From Streptomyces sp. NRRL F-5123 (GTDB lineage: Bacteria; Actinomycetota; Actinomycetes; Streptomycetales; Streptomycetaceae), in the NCBI RefSeq assembly GCF_000721495.1, contig NZ_JOHY01000008.1:248001-312000 (forward strand): a stretch of DNA of 64,000 nt, given 5' to 3'. The notes beneath the pieces were generated by a model that saw only the letters and a list, made by a program, of their open reading frames with translations, was not told the origin of the DNA and ran no database searches. Made by a program: the position numbers and the translations under genes. Numbering within the stretch: the first letter of the stretch is position 1; each line of letters starts with the position of its first letter. Below are positions 33,087-42,762 of the stretch, one piece after another.

Positions 33087-34315
33087 ACCTTGCGGTAACC
33101 GGACCGGCGGACGCGCCGGCCCACACCCGGCTGCGCGTCCTGCTCGTCGAGGACGACCCGGGCGACGCGCTGCTCGTCGAGGAGTACCTCGCCGACACCA
33201 CGCTCGACGTCGACCTCCAGTGGGTGCAGAGCCTGCGCGAGGGCATCGCGCACGCCGCCCGGCAGGCGCCCGACTGCGTCCTGCTCGACCTGCACCTGCC
33301 CGACGCGCAGGGCGTGGGCGCGGTGCGGCGGGTGCAGGAGGCCTGCGGCGCCGCGGCCGTCATCGTCCTGACCGGCCTGGCCGAGGGCACCGCGGGCGCC
33401 GAGGCGGTGGCCTCCGGCGCGCAGGACTACCTGGTCAAGGGCGCGGTCACCGGCGAGCTGCTGGACCGCGCGATCCGCTACGCCGTGCACCGCAAGCAGG
33501 TCGAGCACACCGCGGCGCAGCTGCGTGCCAACCAGCTGCGCGCGCAGGAGAACCAGCGGTTGGAACGCGGCCTGCTGCCCGTGCCGATGCTGCCGCCCGA
33601 CCCCCGGGTCGTGCCGACGTCCTGCTACCTGCCCGGACGCGAGGGCGCGCTCCTGGCCGGGGACTTCCTCGACGTCGTGCAGACCGACGACGGCGTCGTG
33701 CACGCCGTCATCGGCGACGTCAGCGGCCACGGGCCAGACGAGGCCGCGATGGGGGTGTGCCTGCGGATCGCGTGGCGCACGCTGGTACTCGGCGGCTACC
33801 GGGACGCCGCGCTGCTCGCCCTCCTGGAGCGGATCCTGGTCGCCGAGCGCACCGACCCGGCGATGTTCGCCACGGTCGCGACGCTCCGGCTGGATCCGGC
33901 GGGCGGCCACGCCGACGTCACGCTCGCCGGGCACGAGGCGCCGCTGCTCGTCGAGAAGGGCCAGGCGGCCCAGGTCGATGCCGGGCCCGGCATCGCGCTC
34001 GGCTTCCTGCCCGGCACCGAGGACTGGCGCACCTCGCGGGTCGCGCTGCCCGCGGCCGGTGCCCTGCTGCTGTGCACCGACGGGCTCACCGAGGGCCACG
34101 CGGGCAGCGGCCCGGAGCGGCTCGGCACCGAGGGCCTGATCGCCGTCATCGCCGCCGCGCCCGACCCGTACGGCCAGGCCCTCCTGGACCACCTCACGGC
34201 CGCCACCCGCGCCCTGGACCGCGGGCGGCACCTCGACGACGTCGCCGTCCTGCTGCTGACCTGGACCTCCACCGGCCGGCTGCCGGGGCCCCGGACACCG
34301 GGCGGGACCGCATGA
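33083..34315 (+). CDS. Receiver-PP2C (RsbU/SpoIIE-type) phosphatase
   Basis: This 410-aa protein has an N-terminal receiver (residues about 17-135) with phosphoryl Asp69 in CVLLDLHLPDAQG. A short coiled linker with repeated Gln/Glu/Arg is next, then a PP2C-type phosphatase from about 180 to 400. The phosphatase metal-binding motifs are present: LLAGDFLDVV, VIGDVSGHGPDEAAMG, LLLCTDGLTEG and LDDVAVLLL. Such proteins dephosphorylate anti-sigma-factor antagonists when the receiver is phosphorylated. The GTG overlaps the kinase stop (GTGA), so kinase and phosphatase are coupled. The anti-sigma target is not in the window. Confidence 0.9.
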
Positions 34316-34403
34316 GGTCGGTCACGGCGGGTCGGGGGACCCTTCCCCCGGGGCGGAACGGCTGGTAAGGATGGAAGGGTCCCCCCAGATCGGAAGTCAC
34401 GCC

Positions 34404-34712
34404 ATGAACGCCGCCGATGCCGGAAATCCCAGCAATACGGGCGACAGCCCCGGCCTCATACCCTTCAGCCTCGACCTGACCCTCGACGAGGTCCGGCGGC
34501 GTGCCGAGGTCGTCGCGGCGCTCGGCGCGGACTGGGATCCGGTCGAGGTGCTGCGGGGCGAGGCCGAAGCCTACGCGCTGCTCTACTCCGGGCTGGACGC
34601 CGAGCAGCAGCGCCTCCACGACGAGCTGGTCGCGGCCGGTGTCCTGCCCGGCGGCGGGACCCGGACAGACGGGGGGCCGGGGGAGGGGCCGGGCCGTGCG
34701 CCTGCCCGTTGA
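34404..34712 (+). CDS. Small acidic protein, unknown
   Basis: This 102-aa protein has the core LIPFSLDLTLDEVRRRAEVV, then GADWDPVEVLRGEAEAYALL and LDAEQQRLHDELVAAGVLP, helical and well patterned, with a Gly-rich tail. It looks like a streptomycete-specific DUF; I cannot name it with confidence. ATG 34404 has GGAAG 7 nt upstream, better than the ATG at 34371. It overlaps the following zinc-ribbon gene by 17 nt. Confidence 0.65.
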   Translation: MNAADAGNPSNTGDSPGLIPFSLDLTLDEVRRRAEVVAALGADWDPVEVLRGEAEAYALLYSGLDAEQQRLHDELVAAGVLPGGGTRTDGGPGEGPGRAPAR

Positions 34713-34941
34713 CCCGCAGGCCGATCCCGCGCGGCGGGCCTGGGTGGCGTGCCCGGCTTGCGACGACGCGCGTGACTGCCCGGCCTGCGCCGGCCGCCGC
34801 GCCTGCGGCGAGCACTGGCGCTACCTGCTGTCCAACCGCGGCCCGGTGGTCCACCTCCAGTGCCCGCGCTGCACGCACGTGTGGTCGCTGAACACCCGGC
34901 CGGGCGCCGTGGGCCCCGGTGGCGCCGCCCCCGGGGTCTGA
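34696..34941 (+). CDS. Small Cys-rich zinc-ribbon-like protein
   Basis: This 81-aa protein contains Cys19-x2-Cys22, Cys28-x2-Cys31, Cys37, His40 and Cys56-x2-Cys59, enough for two zinc sites (WVACPACDDARDCPACAGRRAC and HLQCPRCTHVW). The GTG start follows GGGGAGGGGCC and lies inside the end of the upstream gene. The short overlap suggests co-translation. No family is recognised. It may be a nucleic-acid or protein-binding zinc ribbon. Confidence 0.6.
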   Translation: MRLPVDPQADPARRAWVACPACDDARDCPACAGRRACGEHWRYLLSNRGPVVHLQCPRCTHVWSLNTRPGAVGPGGAAPGV

Positions 34942-35048
34942 CGGGCTGCCCTGTGGACGGCCTGCGCGGGCGGACCTCCCGGCTCGGTACGATTCAGCGG
35001 TGCGGCGACCCCCGCCGCGGTCCGTAGACCTCAGTCAGGAGCAGACCG

Positions 35049-37031
35049 GTGTCAGACCTCCGTGTGATCATCAGACGCGATTCCGCCGAACCGGAAGAGC
35101 GGACGGTCACGACGGGCACGACGGCCGCCGGGCTCTTCGAGGGCGAGCGGTCCGTCGTCGCGGCCCGGGTCGGCGGCGAGCTGCGCGACCTGACGTACGT
35201 CCTCGCCGACGGCGAGACCGTCGAGCCGGTCGAGATCACCAGCGACGACGGACTCAACATCCTGCGTCACTCCACCGCGCACGTCATGGCCCAGGCCGTG
35301 CAGGAGCTGTTCCCCGAGGCCAAGCTCGGCATCGGGCCGCCCATCAAGGACGGCTTCTACTACGACTTCGACGTCGACAAGCCCTTCCACCCCGATGACC
35401 TCAAGGCCGTCGAGAAGAAGATGCAGGAGATCCAGAAGCGCGGCCAGCGCTTCTCCCGCCGCGTCGTCACCGAGGACGAGGCCCGCGCGGAGCTCGCCGC
35501 CGAGCCGTACAAGCTGGAGCTCATCGGCCTCAAGGGCTCCTCGGCCGGCAGCGAGGACGGCGCGGACGTCGAGGTGGGCGGCGGCGAGCTGACCATCTAC
35601 GACAACCTCGACGCCAAGACCGGCGAGCTGTGCTGGAAGGACCTCTGCCGCGGCCCGCACCTGCCGAGCACCCGCCTCATCCCGGCCTTCAAGCTCATGC
35701 GCAACGCGGCGGCGTACTGGCGCGGCAGCGAGAAGAACCCGATGCTCCAGCGCATCTACGGCACCGCGTGGCCGACCAAGGACGAGCTGAAGGCGTACCT
35801 GGAATTCCTGGAGGAGGCTGCCAAGCGCGACCACCGCAAGCTCGGCAGCGAGCTGGACCTCTTCTCCATCCCCGAGCAGATCGGCTCGGGCCTCGCGGTC
35901 TTCCACCCCAAGGGCGGCATCGTCCGCCGGGTCATGGAGGACTACTCGCGCCGCCGGCACGAGGAGGAGGGCTACGAGTTCGTCTACACCCCGCACGCGA
36001 CCAAGGGCACGCTGTTCGAGACGTCGGGCCACCTGGACTGGTACGCCGACGGCATGTATCCGCCCATGCAGCTGGACGAGGGCACGGACTACTACCTCAA
36101 GCCCATGAACTGCCCGATGCACAACCTGATCTTCGACGCGCGCGGCCGCTCCTACCGCGAACTGCCGCTGCGGCTGTTCGAGTTCGGCACGGTCTACCGC
36201 TACGAGAAGTCGGGCGTCGTGCACGGCCTGACCCGGGCCCGCGGCTTCACGCAGGACGACGCGCACATCTACTGCACCAAGGAGCAGATGGCCGAGGAGC
36301 TCGACAAGACCCTCACCTTCGTGCTCAACCTGCTGCGCGACTACGGCCTCACCGACTTCTACCTGGAGCTGTCCACCAAGGACGAGGACAAGTACGTCGG
36401 CTCCGACGAGGTGTGGGAGGAGGCCACCGAGACGCTGCGCCAGGTCGCCGAGAAGCAGGGCCTGCCGCTCGTGCCCGACCCGGGCGGCGCCGCCTTCTAC
36501 GGGCCGAAGATCTCCGTCCAGACGAAGGACGCGATCGGCCGCAGCTGGCAGATGTCCACCGTGCAGCTGGACTTCAACCTGCCCGAGCGCTTCGACCTCC
36601 AGTACACCGCCCCCGACGGCTCGCGGCAGCGGCCGGTCATGATCCACCGGGCGCTCTTCGGCTCGATCGAGCGCTTCTTCGCGGTGCTCCTGGAGCACTA
36701 CGCGGGCGCCTTCCCGGCGTGGCTCGCCCCCGTCCAGGCGGTCGGCATCCCGGTCGGCGACGCGCACGTCCCGTACCTGGAGGAGTTCGCGGGCGAGGCG
36801 AAGCGCAAGGGGCTGCGGGTCGAGGTCGACGCGTCGTCGGACCGGATGCAGAAGAAGATCCGCACGTGGCAGAAGCAGCGCGTGCCGTTCATGATCATCG
36901 TCGGCGACGAGGACATGACGAACGGCACGGTGTCCTTCCGCTACCGCGACGGCACGCAGGAGAACGGCATCCCGCGTGACCAGGCGCTGGCGAAGCTCGT
37001 CGACGTCGTGGAGCGCCGCGTCCAGGTGTGA
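35049..37031 (+). CDS. thrS: Threonyl-tRNA synthetase
   Basis: This 660-aa class II synthetase has a TGS domain at residues 1 to about 65 and an editing/SAD domain to about 240 ([18 protein letters not shown]). The catalytic core (about 265-550) contains zinc-ligand segment MNCPMHN, motif 2 [17 protein letters not shown] and motif 3 around [11 protein letters not shown]. The C-terminal anticodon-binding domain ends [17 protein letters not shown]. The editing histidines are present in the N2 domain. AGGAG precedes the GTG. TACGAT at 34988-34993 is a likely -10. No T-box leader is visible. Confidence 0.96.
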   Translation: MSDLRVIIRRDSAEPEERTVTTGTTAAGLFEGERSVVAARVGGELRDLTYVLADGETVEPVEITSDDGLNILRHSTAHVMAQAVQELFPEAKLGIGPPIKDGFYYDFDVDKPFHPDDLKAVEKKMQEIQKRGQRFSRRVVTEDEARAELAAEPYKLELIGLKGSSAGSEDGADVEVGGGELTIYDNLDAKTGELCWKDLCRGPHLPSTRLIPAFKLMRNAAAYWRGSEKNPMLQRIYGTAWPTKDELKAYLEFLEEAAKRDHRKLGSELDLFSIPEQIGSGLAVFHPKGGIVRRVMEDYSRRRHEEEGYEFVYTPHATKGTLFETSGHLDWYADGMYPPMQLDEGTDYYLKPMNCPMHNLIFDARGRSYRELPLRLFEFGTVYRYEKSGVVHGLTRARGFTQDDAHIYCTKEQMAEELDKTLTFVLNLLRDYGLTDFYLELSTKDEDKYVGSDEVWEEATETLRQVAEKQGLPLVPDPGGAAFYGPKISVQTKDAIGRSWQMSTVQLDFNLPERFDLQYTAPDGSRQRPVMIHRALFGSIERFFAVLLEHYAGAFPAWLAPVQAVGIPVGDAHVPYLEEFAGEAKRKGLRVEVDASSDRMQKKIRTWQKQRVPFMIIVGDEDMTNGTVSFRYRDGTQENGIPRDQALAKLVDVVERRVQV

Positions 37032-37037
37032 GCGCCG

Positions 37038-37069
37038 CTGCCCCCGGCCGCTCAGCGGTCCGGGGGCAG
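37038..37069. terminator. Shared hairpin between convergent thrS and potassium channel genes
   Basis: CTGCCCCCGG (37038-37047) pairs with CCGGGGGCAG (37060-37069), and the loop holds a second CCGC/GCGG stem. It begins 6 bp after the thrS stop and overlaps the 3' end of the opposing gene. Confidence 0.6.
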
Positions 37070-37711
37070 CTCGCCCTCGCGGGCGAAGGACTGGATGAGC
37101 CAGGAGGAGAACGAGCCGGTCACCGCGCCCAGCAGGGCCAGGCTCATCGCCATCAGGAAGGCGGCGACGGTCCGGCCGCCGACCGTGACCGGAGTGACGT
37201 CGCCGTAGCCGACCGTCGTGAGCGTCTCGCACACCCACCACACCGAGTCGCCGAAGGTGCGGATCGTCGCACCCGGCGCGCCCCGCTCCTGCTGGTAGAC
37301 GGCGAGCGCGCCCGCGAAGCCCATGAGCAGCGTCGCGATGCCCGCGTACGCGATGACCCGGCCGTACAGGCTGAGCCGCGGCTGCTCGTGGCGGCGCTGC
37401 ACGACCTGGTAGATCTGGACCGCGCGCAGCGGGCGCAGCAGGGGCAGCAGCAGGACGACGGTGTCCAGCAGGTGGTGGGCGACATAGCGCGGGCCGAAGC
37501 GCCGGCCGCTGAGCCGGACCCGCACCACGTAGTCGACCAGGAAGCCCGCCCAGGCCGCGCCGATCACCGCGAGCAGCGCGGTGTGCGCGGCCCGCGGCAG
37601 GCCGGTGGCCAGCACGTGCACGGCGTAGGCGGCGAGGAAGAGCGTCGACAGCAGGAACAGCGGGGTCTCGCTGCGGTTCTGCCAGCGCTCCAGCCGGTCG
37701 GGGTGCTCCAT
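37052..37711 (-). CDS. Voltage-gated-type potassium channel
   Basis: This 219-aa membrane protein has the K+ selectivity filter TVGYGD (residues 166-171) between the pore helix SVWWVCETL and a last membrane helix (VAAFLMAMSLALLGAVTG). Ahead of the pore are about four hydrophobic segments. An Arg-containing helix near residue 95 (LLRPLRAVQIYQVVQRR) resembles a short S4. It should form a tetrameric channel in the plasma membrane. There is no RCK or cyclic-nucleotide domain. The start is the ATG; no strong ribosome-binding site was identified. Confidence 0.9.
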   Translation of the reverse strand: MEHPDRLERWQNRSETPLFLLSTLFLAAYAVHVLATGLPRAAHTALLAVIGAAWAGFLVDYVVRVRLSGRRFGPRYVAHHLLDTVVLLLPLLRPLRAVQIYQVVQRRHEQPRLSLYGRVIAYAGIATLLMGFAGALAVYQQERGAPGATIRTFGDSVWWVCETLTTVGYGDVTPVTVGGRTVAAFLMAMSLALLGAVTGSFSSWLIQSFAREGELPPDR

Positions 37712-37789
37712 CGGGCCAGGATCGCGCTACGGGCCCGGGGCCGGGCCCGGCGACACGCGCCCCGGCGGGGAAGTCCTATGCTGAGCTGC

Positions 37790-38335
37790 ATGACGAGTGA
37801 GCCGGAGCACAGGCACGGAGCGGGGGTACCGGACGCGTTCCAGCGGCTGTGGACCCCGCACCGCATGGCGTACGTCCAGGGGGAGAACAAGCCCACCGGC
37901 CCCGGCGCCGGCGACGGATGTCCGTTCTGCGCGATCCCGGCCGAGTCGGACGAGGACGGGCTGGTCATCAACCGCGGCGAGCACGTGTACGCGGTGCTCA
38001 ACCTCTACCCGTACAACAGCGGTCACCTGATGGTGGTGCCCTACCGGCACGTCGCCGACTACACGGAACTGGACGCCGCCGAGACGCTGGAGCTGGCGGA
38101 GCTGACCAAGCGGGCGATGGCGGCGCTGCGCAACGCCTCGGGTGCGCACGGCTTCAACATCGGCATGAACCAGGGCGCCGTGGCCGGCGCGGGCATCGCC
38201 GCCCACCTGCACCAGCACGTGGTGCCGCGGTGGGGCGGCGACGTGAACTTCATGCCTGTCGTCGGCCACACGAAGGTGCTCCCCCAACTCCTCGCCGACA
38301 CCCGCAAACTCCTCGCGGACGCGTGGCCGCGCTGA
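37790..38335 (+). CDS. HIT-family hydrolase (Ap4A-type)
   Basis: This 181-aa histidine-triad protein has the catalytic HLHQHVV box (His139, His141, His143) and an upstream CPFC Cys pair (Cys44, Cys47). The Cys pair, together with the His positions, is typical of the zinc-binding HIT branch common in actinobacteria (Ap4A phosphorylase/hydrolase-like). The sequence NLYPYNSGHLMVVPYRHV is the nucleotide-binding part. ATG 37790 is preferred: TATGCT (37777-37782) lies 7 nt before it, so it may be leaderless. The nearby ATG 37778 lies inside that hexamer. It is downstream of thrS but on its own transcript. Confidence 0.88.
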   Translation: MTSEPEHRHGAGVPDAFQRLWTPHRMAYVQGENKPTGPGAGDGCPFCAIPAESDEDGLVINRGEHVYAVLNLYPYNSGHLMVVPYRHVADYTELDAAETLELAELTKRAMAALRNASGAHGFNIGMNQGAVAGAGIAAHLHQHVVPRWGGDVNFMPVVGHTKVLPQLLADTRKLLADAWPR

Positions 38336-38356
38336 GCCCCCCCGCAGCCCGCGGGG

Positions 38357-40006
38357 CTACGCGTCGTAGGCGTCGGCCCTCTTGGGCTCGGCGCTCTGCA
38401 CCGCGCCGCTGAGGGAGGACGAGCGGCTGCTGAAGTGCGTGGTGTCCACGCCGTTGTCGGCCATGACCTGGATCGCGGCGGCGTGCACCGCGCGCAGCAC
38501 GGGGGTGGCGGCGCGCAGCGCGTCGTCGGCCATGAAGCGGTGGCCCCACGGCTTGTCCACCCAGGTGTGGCGCAGCCCGAACGGCTCGGGCAGCGTGAGG
38601 GAGCCGCCGAGGTGGTCCAGCACCGGCGGGAACCAGGTCAGCGGGGCGCGGGCGGCAAGCCGGACGACCTCGGCCGAGTCGATCAGCGGCAGGTTGACGG
38701 TCCTGGTCTCCCAGAACTTGACCGACTTGCTGACCGTCTTGGTCTTGGCCGACGGGCCCGACGTGAACAGCCCGTTGACCGGGCCGAGGGCGTGCGCGGT
38801 GACGTCGACCCGCAGGGTGTGCGCGAGCACGGTCACCGTCGTCATGAGGGTGATGACGAGGTTGCCGTCCCACAGCGTGAACTGGATGCCCAGGTAGTGG
38901 CGGTTGCCCTTGCCGAACTGCTGGGTGTTGCAGATCCGCTGGATCTCGAAGTCCTTGACGGTGAAAGCGTCGACCTCCGCGCCGGTCGGTCGGGCGATCT
39001 TCGAGGCGCCCTCGCCGGTCGGGACCACGATCCAGTGCCGTATCGACGGCTTGGTGAAGCCGCCGGTGTGCAGCGGGGTGCGCTCCAGCATCCGCAGCCG
39101 GTCGTGGATCGCGCGGATCACGTCCCAGCTGCGGAAGGGGTTGATGTCCGTGACGCCCTCGGCGGGCACCAGCTCCTCGGCCATGTGCCAGCTGCCCCAG
39201 CGGCTGCCCATGCCGAGTATCCCCTTGGGGCCGGCGTAGAAGACGACGTTGCTGCGCTGCTCGGCGGAGAGCTTCGCGAAGGACTGCCGCAGCGTCTCGG
39301 CCTTGGTCTGGTTGGGGTTGCGCGGCACCGCCTCGGGGATCTTCGCGCCGATGCCGCTGCCCTTGACGAGGCCGTCCCAGCGGTCGCGCAGGTCCTTCGC
39401 GGTGCGCTCGCAGATCCGCTTGGCCCAGAACCAGCCGATGACCGGGGCGATCATCATGACCCGGAAGTACTGGTGCCAGAAGCCGGAGAAGGGCGGCTTG
39501 ACCGCCAGCAGCACGGCCAGCGCGACCGCGACGAAGAGCACCGCGCCGCCGAGCACGCCGTACTTCTTGCCGCCCGCCTTCGCGTTGCCCAGCGACTTGC
39601 GCAGCTGGAAGGCGCCGAGCCACAGCAGCACGCCGGGCAGGAAGAGCACGCCGAACACGCCCATCACGACGGTCAGCCGGGTGTCGCGCTCCTGCCGGAT
39701 GCGGTTGGCGGCCAGGCAGTGCTCGACGACGGTCTGCGGTTCGACGCCGAAGGACTGGACGAGCTCGGCGCGGCCGCCGCCGAGCATCCGCGTCTGCACG
39801 GCGCGCGACCAGGCCTCGCCGAGGTTGGGCTCGAAGAGCGACAGGCGCGGCGCCTTGACCTTGGTGGCGTCGTTGATCTCGACCAGCGCCTCCATCTTGG
39901 AGTCCCGGTACGCCGCCGAGGCGAGCGCCTGCGTCGCGCCGGTCTCGCCGTCGGTGCCCGTGAGCGGCACCTGCGCCCCGGGGCTGAAGTCGAACCCGTT
40001 CGTCAC
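38357..40006 (-). CDS. Large membrane protein of unknown function
   Basis: This 549-aa protein has a soluble N-terminal 110 residues. Two or three membrane helices follow between about 112 and 215 (LTVVMGVFGVLFLPGVLLWL, then GVLGGAVLFVAVALAVLLAV, then IAPVIGWFW). The long C-terminal cytoplasmic domain contains VVFYAGPKGILGMGSRWGSW, IRHWIVVPTGEGASKIARP and GIQFTLWDGNLVITLMTTV, which look like beta-strand-rich globular regions. I recognise no family. The GTG at 40006 is preceded by GGGGG 8 nt away. It sits between the HIT and EF-G2 genes as a single minus-strand gene. A secreted or toxin-like role is not supported, since there is no signal peptide. Confidence 0.75.
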   Translation of the reverse strand: MTNGFDFSPGAQVPLTGTDGETGATQALASAAYRDSKMEALVEINDATKVKAPRLSLFEPNLGEAWSRAVQTRMLGGGRAELVQSFGVEPQTVVEHCLAANRIRQERDTRLTVVMGVFGVLFLPGVLLWLGAFQLRKSLGNAKAGGKKYGVLGGAVLFVAVALAVLLAVKPPFSGFWHQYFRVMMIAPVIGWFWAKRICERTAKDLRDRWDGLVKGSGIGAKIPEAVPRNPNQTKAETLRQSFAKLSAEQRSNVVFYAGPKGILGMGSRWGSWHMAEELVPAEGVTDINPFRSWDVIRAIHDRLRMLERTPLHTGGFTKPSIRHWIVVPTGEGASKIARPTGAEVDAFTVKDFEIQRICNTQQFGKGNRHYLGIQFTLWDGNLVITLMTTVTVLAHTLRVDVTAHALGPVNGLFTSGPSAKTKTVSKSVKFWETRTVNLPLIDSAEVVRLAARAPLTWFPPVLDHLGGSLTLPEPFGLRHTWVDKPWGHRFMADDALRAATPVLRAVHAAAIQVMADNGVDTTHFSSRSSSLSGAVQSAEPKRADAYDA

Positions 40007-40185
40007 CGATGCCCCCAGTCCGCCATGCCGCCGCACCACCCGGCTCCGACCGGCCCATTCCCCGCCGGAGTCCGCATCACACGTTCGGAGCAGTCACCAG
40101 ATTACCGGCGCGGCGGCCCGCGGTGGGCCCGCGAGCCGCCGACGCGACCCCAACGCTCCGGCGCACGCCGGGTGTTGAGCCCGGG

Positions 40186-42402
40186 TCACCCCGCGGGTAC
40201 CGACGTCCCCTCCTGCTCGCGGAGCTTCGCGGCGAGCGCGGCGGGCATCGGTTCGTGCCGGGCGTAGTGGCGGCTGAAGCGCCCGGTGCCGTGCGACAAC
40301 GACCGAAGGTCCACCGCGTAGCGGCCGATCTCGATCTCCGGCACGTCGGCCCGTACCAGGGTGCGTCCCGGACCCGCGGGCTCGGTGCCGAGGACCCGCC
40401 CGCGGCGCGCCGACAGGTCGCCCATCACCGGGCCGACGTACGCGTCCGGCACCAGCACCCCGACCTCGGAGACCGGCTCCAGCAGGTCGATCCGGCCCTC
40501 CGCGGCGGCCTCCCGCAGCGCGAGCGCGCCGGCGGTCTGGAAGGCGGCGTCGGAGGAGTCGACGGAGTGCGCCTTGCCGTCCGCGAGCGTGACGCGGATG
40601 TCGACCACCGGGAAGCCCATCGCGACCCCGCGGGCGGCCTGCGCGCGCACGCCCTTCTCCACCGACGAGACGAACTGCCGCGGCACCGCCCCGCCGACGA
40701 CCCTGTCGACGAACTCGATTCCCGAGCCCGCCGGCAGCGGCTCCACCTCGATCTCGCAGATCGCGAACTGCCCGTGCCCGCCGGACTGCTTGACGTGCCG
40801 CCCGCGCGCGGCGGCCGGCCGGCCGAAGGTCTCGCGCAGCGGCACCCGGTAGGGCACCGCGTCGACCTGCACGCCGTAGCGGCCGCGCAGCCGCTCCAGG
40901 GCCACGTCGACGTGCGCCTCGCCCAGGCACCACAGCACGACCTGCCCGGTCGCCCGGTTCTGCTCCAGCCGCATCGTCGGGTCCTCGGCGACCAGCCGGG
41001 ACAGGCCCTGCGAGAGCTTGTCCTCGTCGGCCTTGCTGTGCGCCTCGATCGCGACGGGCAGCAGCGGGTCCGGCATCTGCCAGGGCTCCATCAGCAGCGG
41101 CCGGTCCCTGGCCGAGAGGGTGTCGCCGGTCTCCGCGCGCGCCAGCTTCGCCACGCACACCAGGTCCCCGGCCGCGGCGGACGGCACCGGGCGCTGGTGC
41201 TTGCCGAACGGCGAGGTCAGGGCCCCGACCCGTTCGTCCACGTCGTGGTCCTCGTGGCCGCGGTCCGCCATGCCGTGCCCGGAGACGTGCACGGTGTCGT
41301 CGGGCCGCAGCGTCCCGGAGAAGACCCGCACCAGGCTCAGCCGTCCCACGTACGGGTCGGACGACGTCTTGACGACCTCGGCGGCCAGCGGCCCCTCCGG
41401 GTCGCAGGTCAGCTCGGTGCGCCCGCCGTCCAGCGCCGCGACCGGCGGCACCGCGCGCTCCAGCGGCGTCGGGAAGCCCCCGGTGACCAGCTCCAGCAGC
41501 TCGACGGTGCCCAGCCCCTGCCGGGCGCCCTCGGCGGCGGGGGCCGCGGCGAGGACCGGGTGGAAGGTGCCGCGGGCGACCGCGCGCTCCAGGTCGGCGA
41601 CCAGCGTGCCGACGTCGATGTCCTCGCCGCCCAGGTAGCGGTCCATGAGCGACTCGTCCTCGCTCTCGGCGATGATCCCCTCGATCAGCCGGTCGCGGGA
41701 CTCCGCCAGCAGCGGCAGCAGATCCCCGGGCGGGTCCTGCTCGGCGCGCTCGCCGGAGGAGTAGTCGTACACCCGCCGCGTCAGCAGCCCGGCCAGGCCC
41801 GTCACCGGGGCGTGCCCGTCGGGTCCCGCGGGACCGTGCACGGGGAGGTAGAGCGGCAGCACCGCGTCCGGGTCGTCGCCGCCCAACTCGCGGGCGACCT
41901 GCGCGGCGGTCTCCTCGAAGCCGGCCCGGGCCGACTCCAGGTGCGTCACCACCACCGCCCGGGGCATGCCCACGGCCGCGCACTCGTCCCACACCATCCG
42001 CGTCGCGCCGCCGACGCCCTCGCCGTCCTGCGCCGCCGAGACGACGAACAATGCCGCGTCCGCCGCCCGCAGACCGGCCCGCAGCTCCCCGACGAAGTCG
42101 GCGTAGCCGGGGGTGTCCAGCACGTTGACCTTGATGCCGTCCCATTCGACCGGCACCAGCGACAGCTGCACCGACCGCTGCTGCCGCTGCTCGATCTCGT
42201 CGTGGTCGGACACCGAGCCGCCGTCCTCCACCCGGCCCGCCCGGTTCACCGCGCCGGTGGTCAGCGCCAGCGCCTCCACCAGGGTCGTCTTGCCCGCTCC
42301 GCTGTGGCCGACCAGCACCACGTTGCGCACCTTCTCGGGGCGGTCGGCCGCCGGTGCCCTTCCGGCGGCCCCTGGCTGTCCGTTCCTGTCGGCTGCACCC
42401 AT
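40186..42402 (-). CDS. EF-G-like GTPase EF-G2 (FusA2 type)
   Basis: This 738-aa protein has EF-G domain order: GTPase, beta-barrel, ribosome-facing domains III-V (KADEDKLSQGLSRLVAEDP, KQSGGHGQFAICEIEVEP). G1 is GHSGAGKTT (residues 32-40) and G3 is DTPGY (96-100). The G4 motif, NKxD in normal EF-G, is THLE (153-156). The switch I segment RGITI is replaced by QRSVQL. Actinobacterial EF-G2 paralogues are not essential and lack proven translocase function. GGGAGG lies 9 nt before the ATG. It is divergent from the PIM operon, with about 360 bp between the starts. Confidence 0.9.
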   Translation of the reverse strand: MGAADRNGQPGAAGRAPAADRPEKVRNVVLVGHSGAGKTTLVEALALTTGAVNRAGRVEDGGSVSDHDEIEQRQQRSVQLSLVPVEWDGIKVNVLDTPGYADFVGELRAGLRAADAALFVVSAAQDGEGVGGATRMVWDECAAVGMPRAVVVTHLESARAGFEETAAQVARELGGDDPDAVLPLYLPVHGPAGPDGHAPVTGLAGLLTRRVYDYSSGERAEQDPPGDLLPLLAESRDRLIEGIIAESEDESLMDRYLGGEDIDVGTLVADLERAVARGTFHPVLAAAPAAEGARQGLGTVELLELVTGGFPTPLERAVPPVAALDGGRTELTCDPEGPLAAEVVKTSSDPYVGRLSLVRVFSGTLRPDDTVHVSGHGMADRGHEDHDVDERVGALTSPFGKHQRPVPSAAAGDLVCVAKLARAETGDTLSARDRPLLMEPWQMPDPLLPVAIEAHSKADEDKLSQGLSRLVAEDPTMRLEQNRATGQVVLWCLGEAHVDVALERLRGRYGVQVDAVPYRVPLRETFGRPAAARGRHVKQSGGHGQFAICEIEVEPLPAGSGIEFVDRVVGGAVPRQFVSSVEKGVRAQAARGVAMGFPVVDIRVTLADGKAHSVDSSDAAFQTAGALALREAAAEGRIDLLEPVSEVGVLVPDAYVGPVMGDLSARRGRVLGTEPAGPGRTLVRADVPEIEIGRYAVDLRSLSHGTGRFSRHYARHEPMPAALAAKLREQEGTSVPAG

Positions 42403-42762
42403 GTGCACTCGCCTCCCGGTCCTGCCCGCACGGGGTCCGCGCCCTCGCCACGGGGGCGCGCTCCGGGACACCGCGTCACGACCGCGCGTGCTTTCCGAGG
42501 CGGCCTCGGCGACGCCCGCGGTCTTTCGACCTTCCCACGGCGGTCAGGCGGCGTCCATACGTCGTACGGGCGCCGGTCACCGGGGACCCTCCTGGCCGCG
42601 GCCGCGGCCGGGGCGGGCGGCGCTCACGGCGGTGCCTGGCGCAGCGGCCCCGCGGCGGCTGGCTACGATGGGCCATCCGGCGGCGGACCACGGACCGCCA
42701 CGGCAGGCTGCCGGCTCACGTACGGCCGCCGCGCTCACGTTCTCCGACCTGTCGGGAAGGCC
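42403..42762. other. 360-bp divergent promoter region between EF-G2 and pgsA
   Basis: No gene is supported. TACGAT at 42664-42669 is a candidate -10 for the pgsA-patA-pimA operon, giving a leader near 85 nt. No clear -35 or operator is visible for either direction. Confidence 0.35.
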
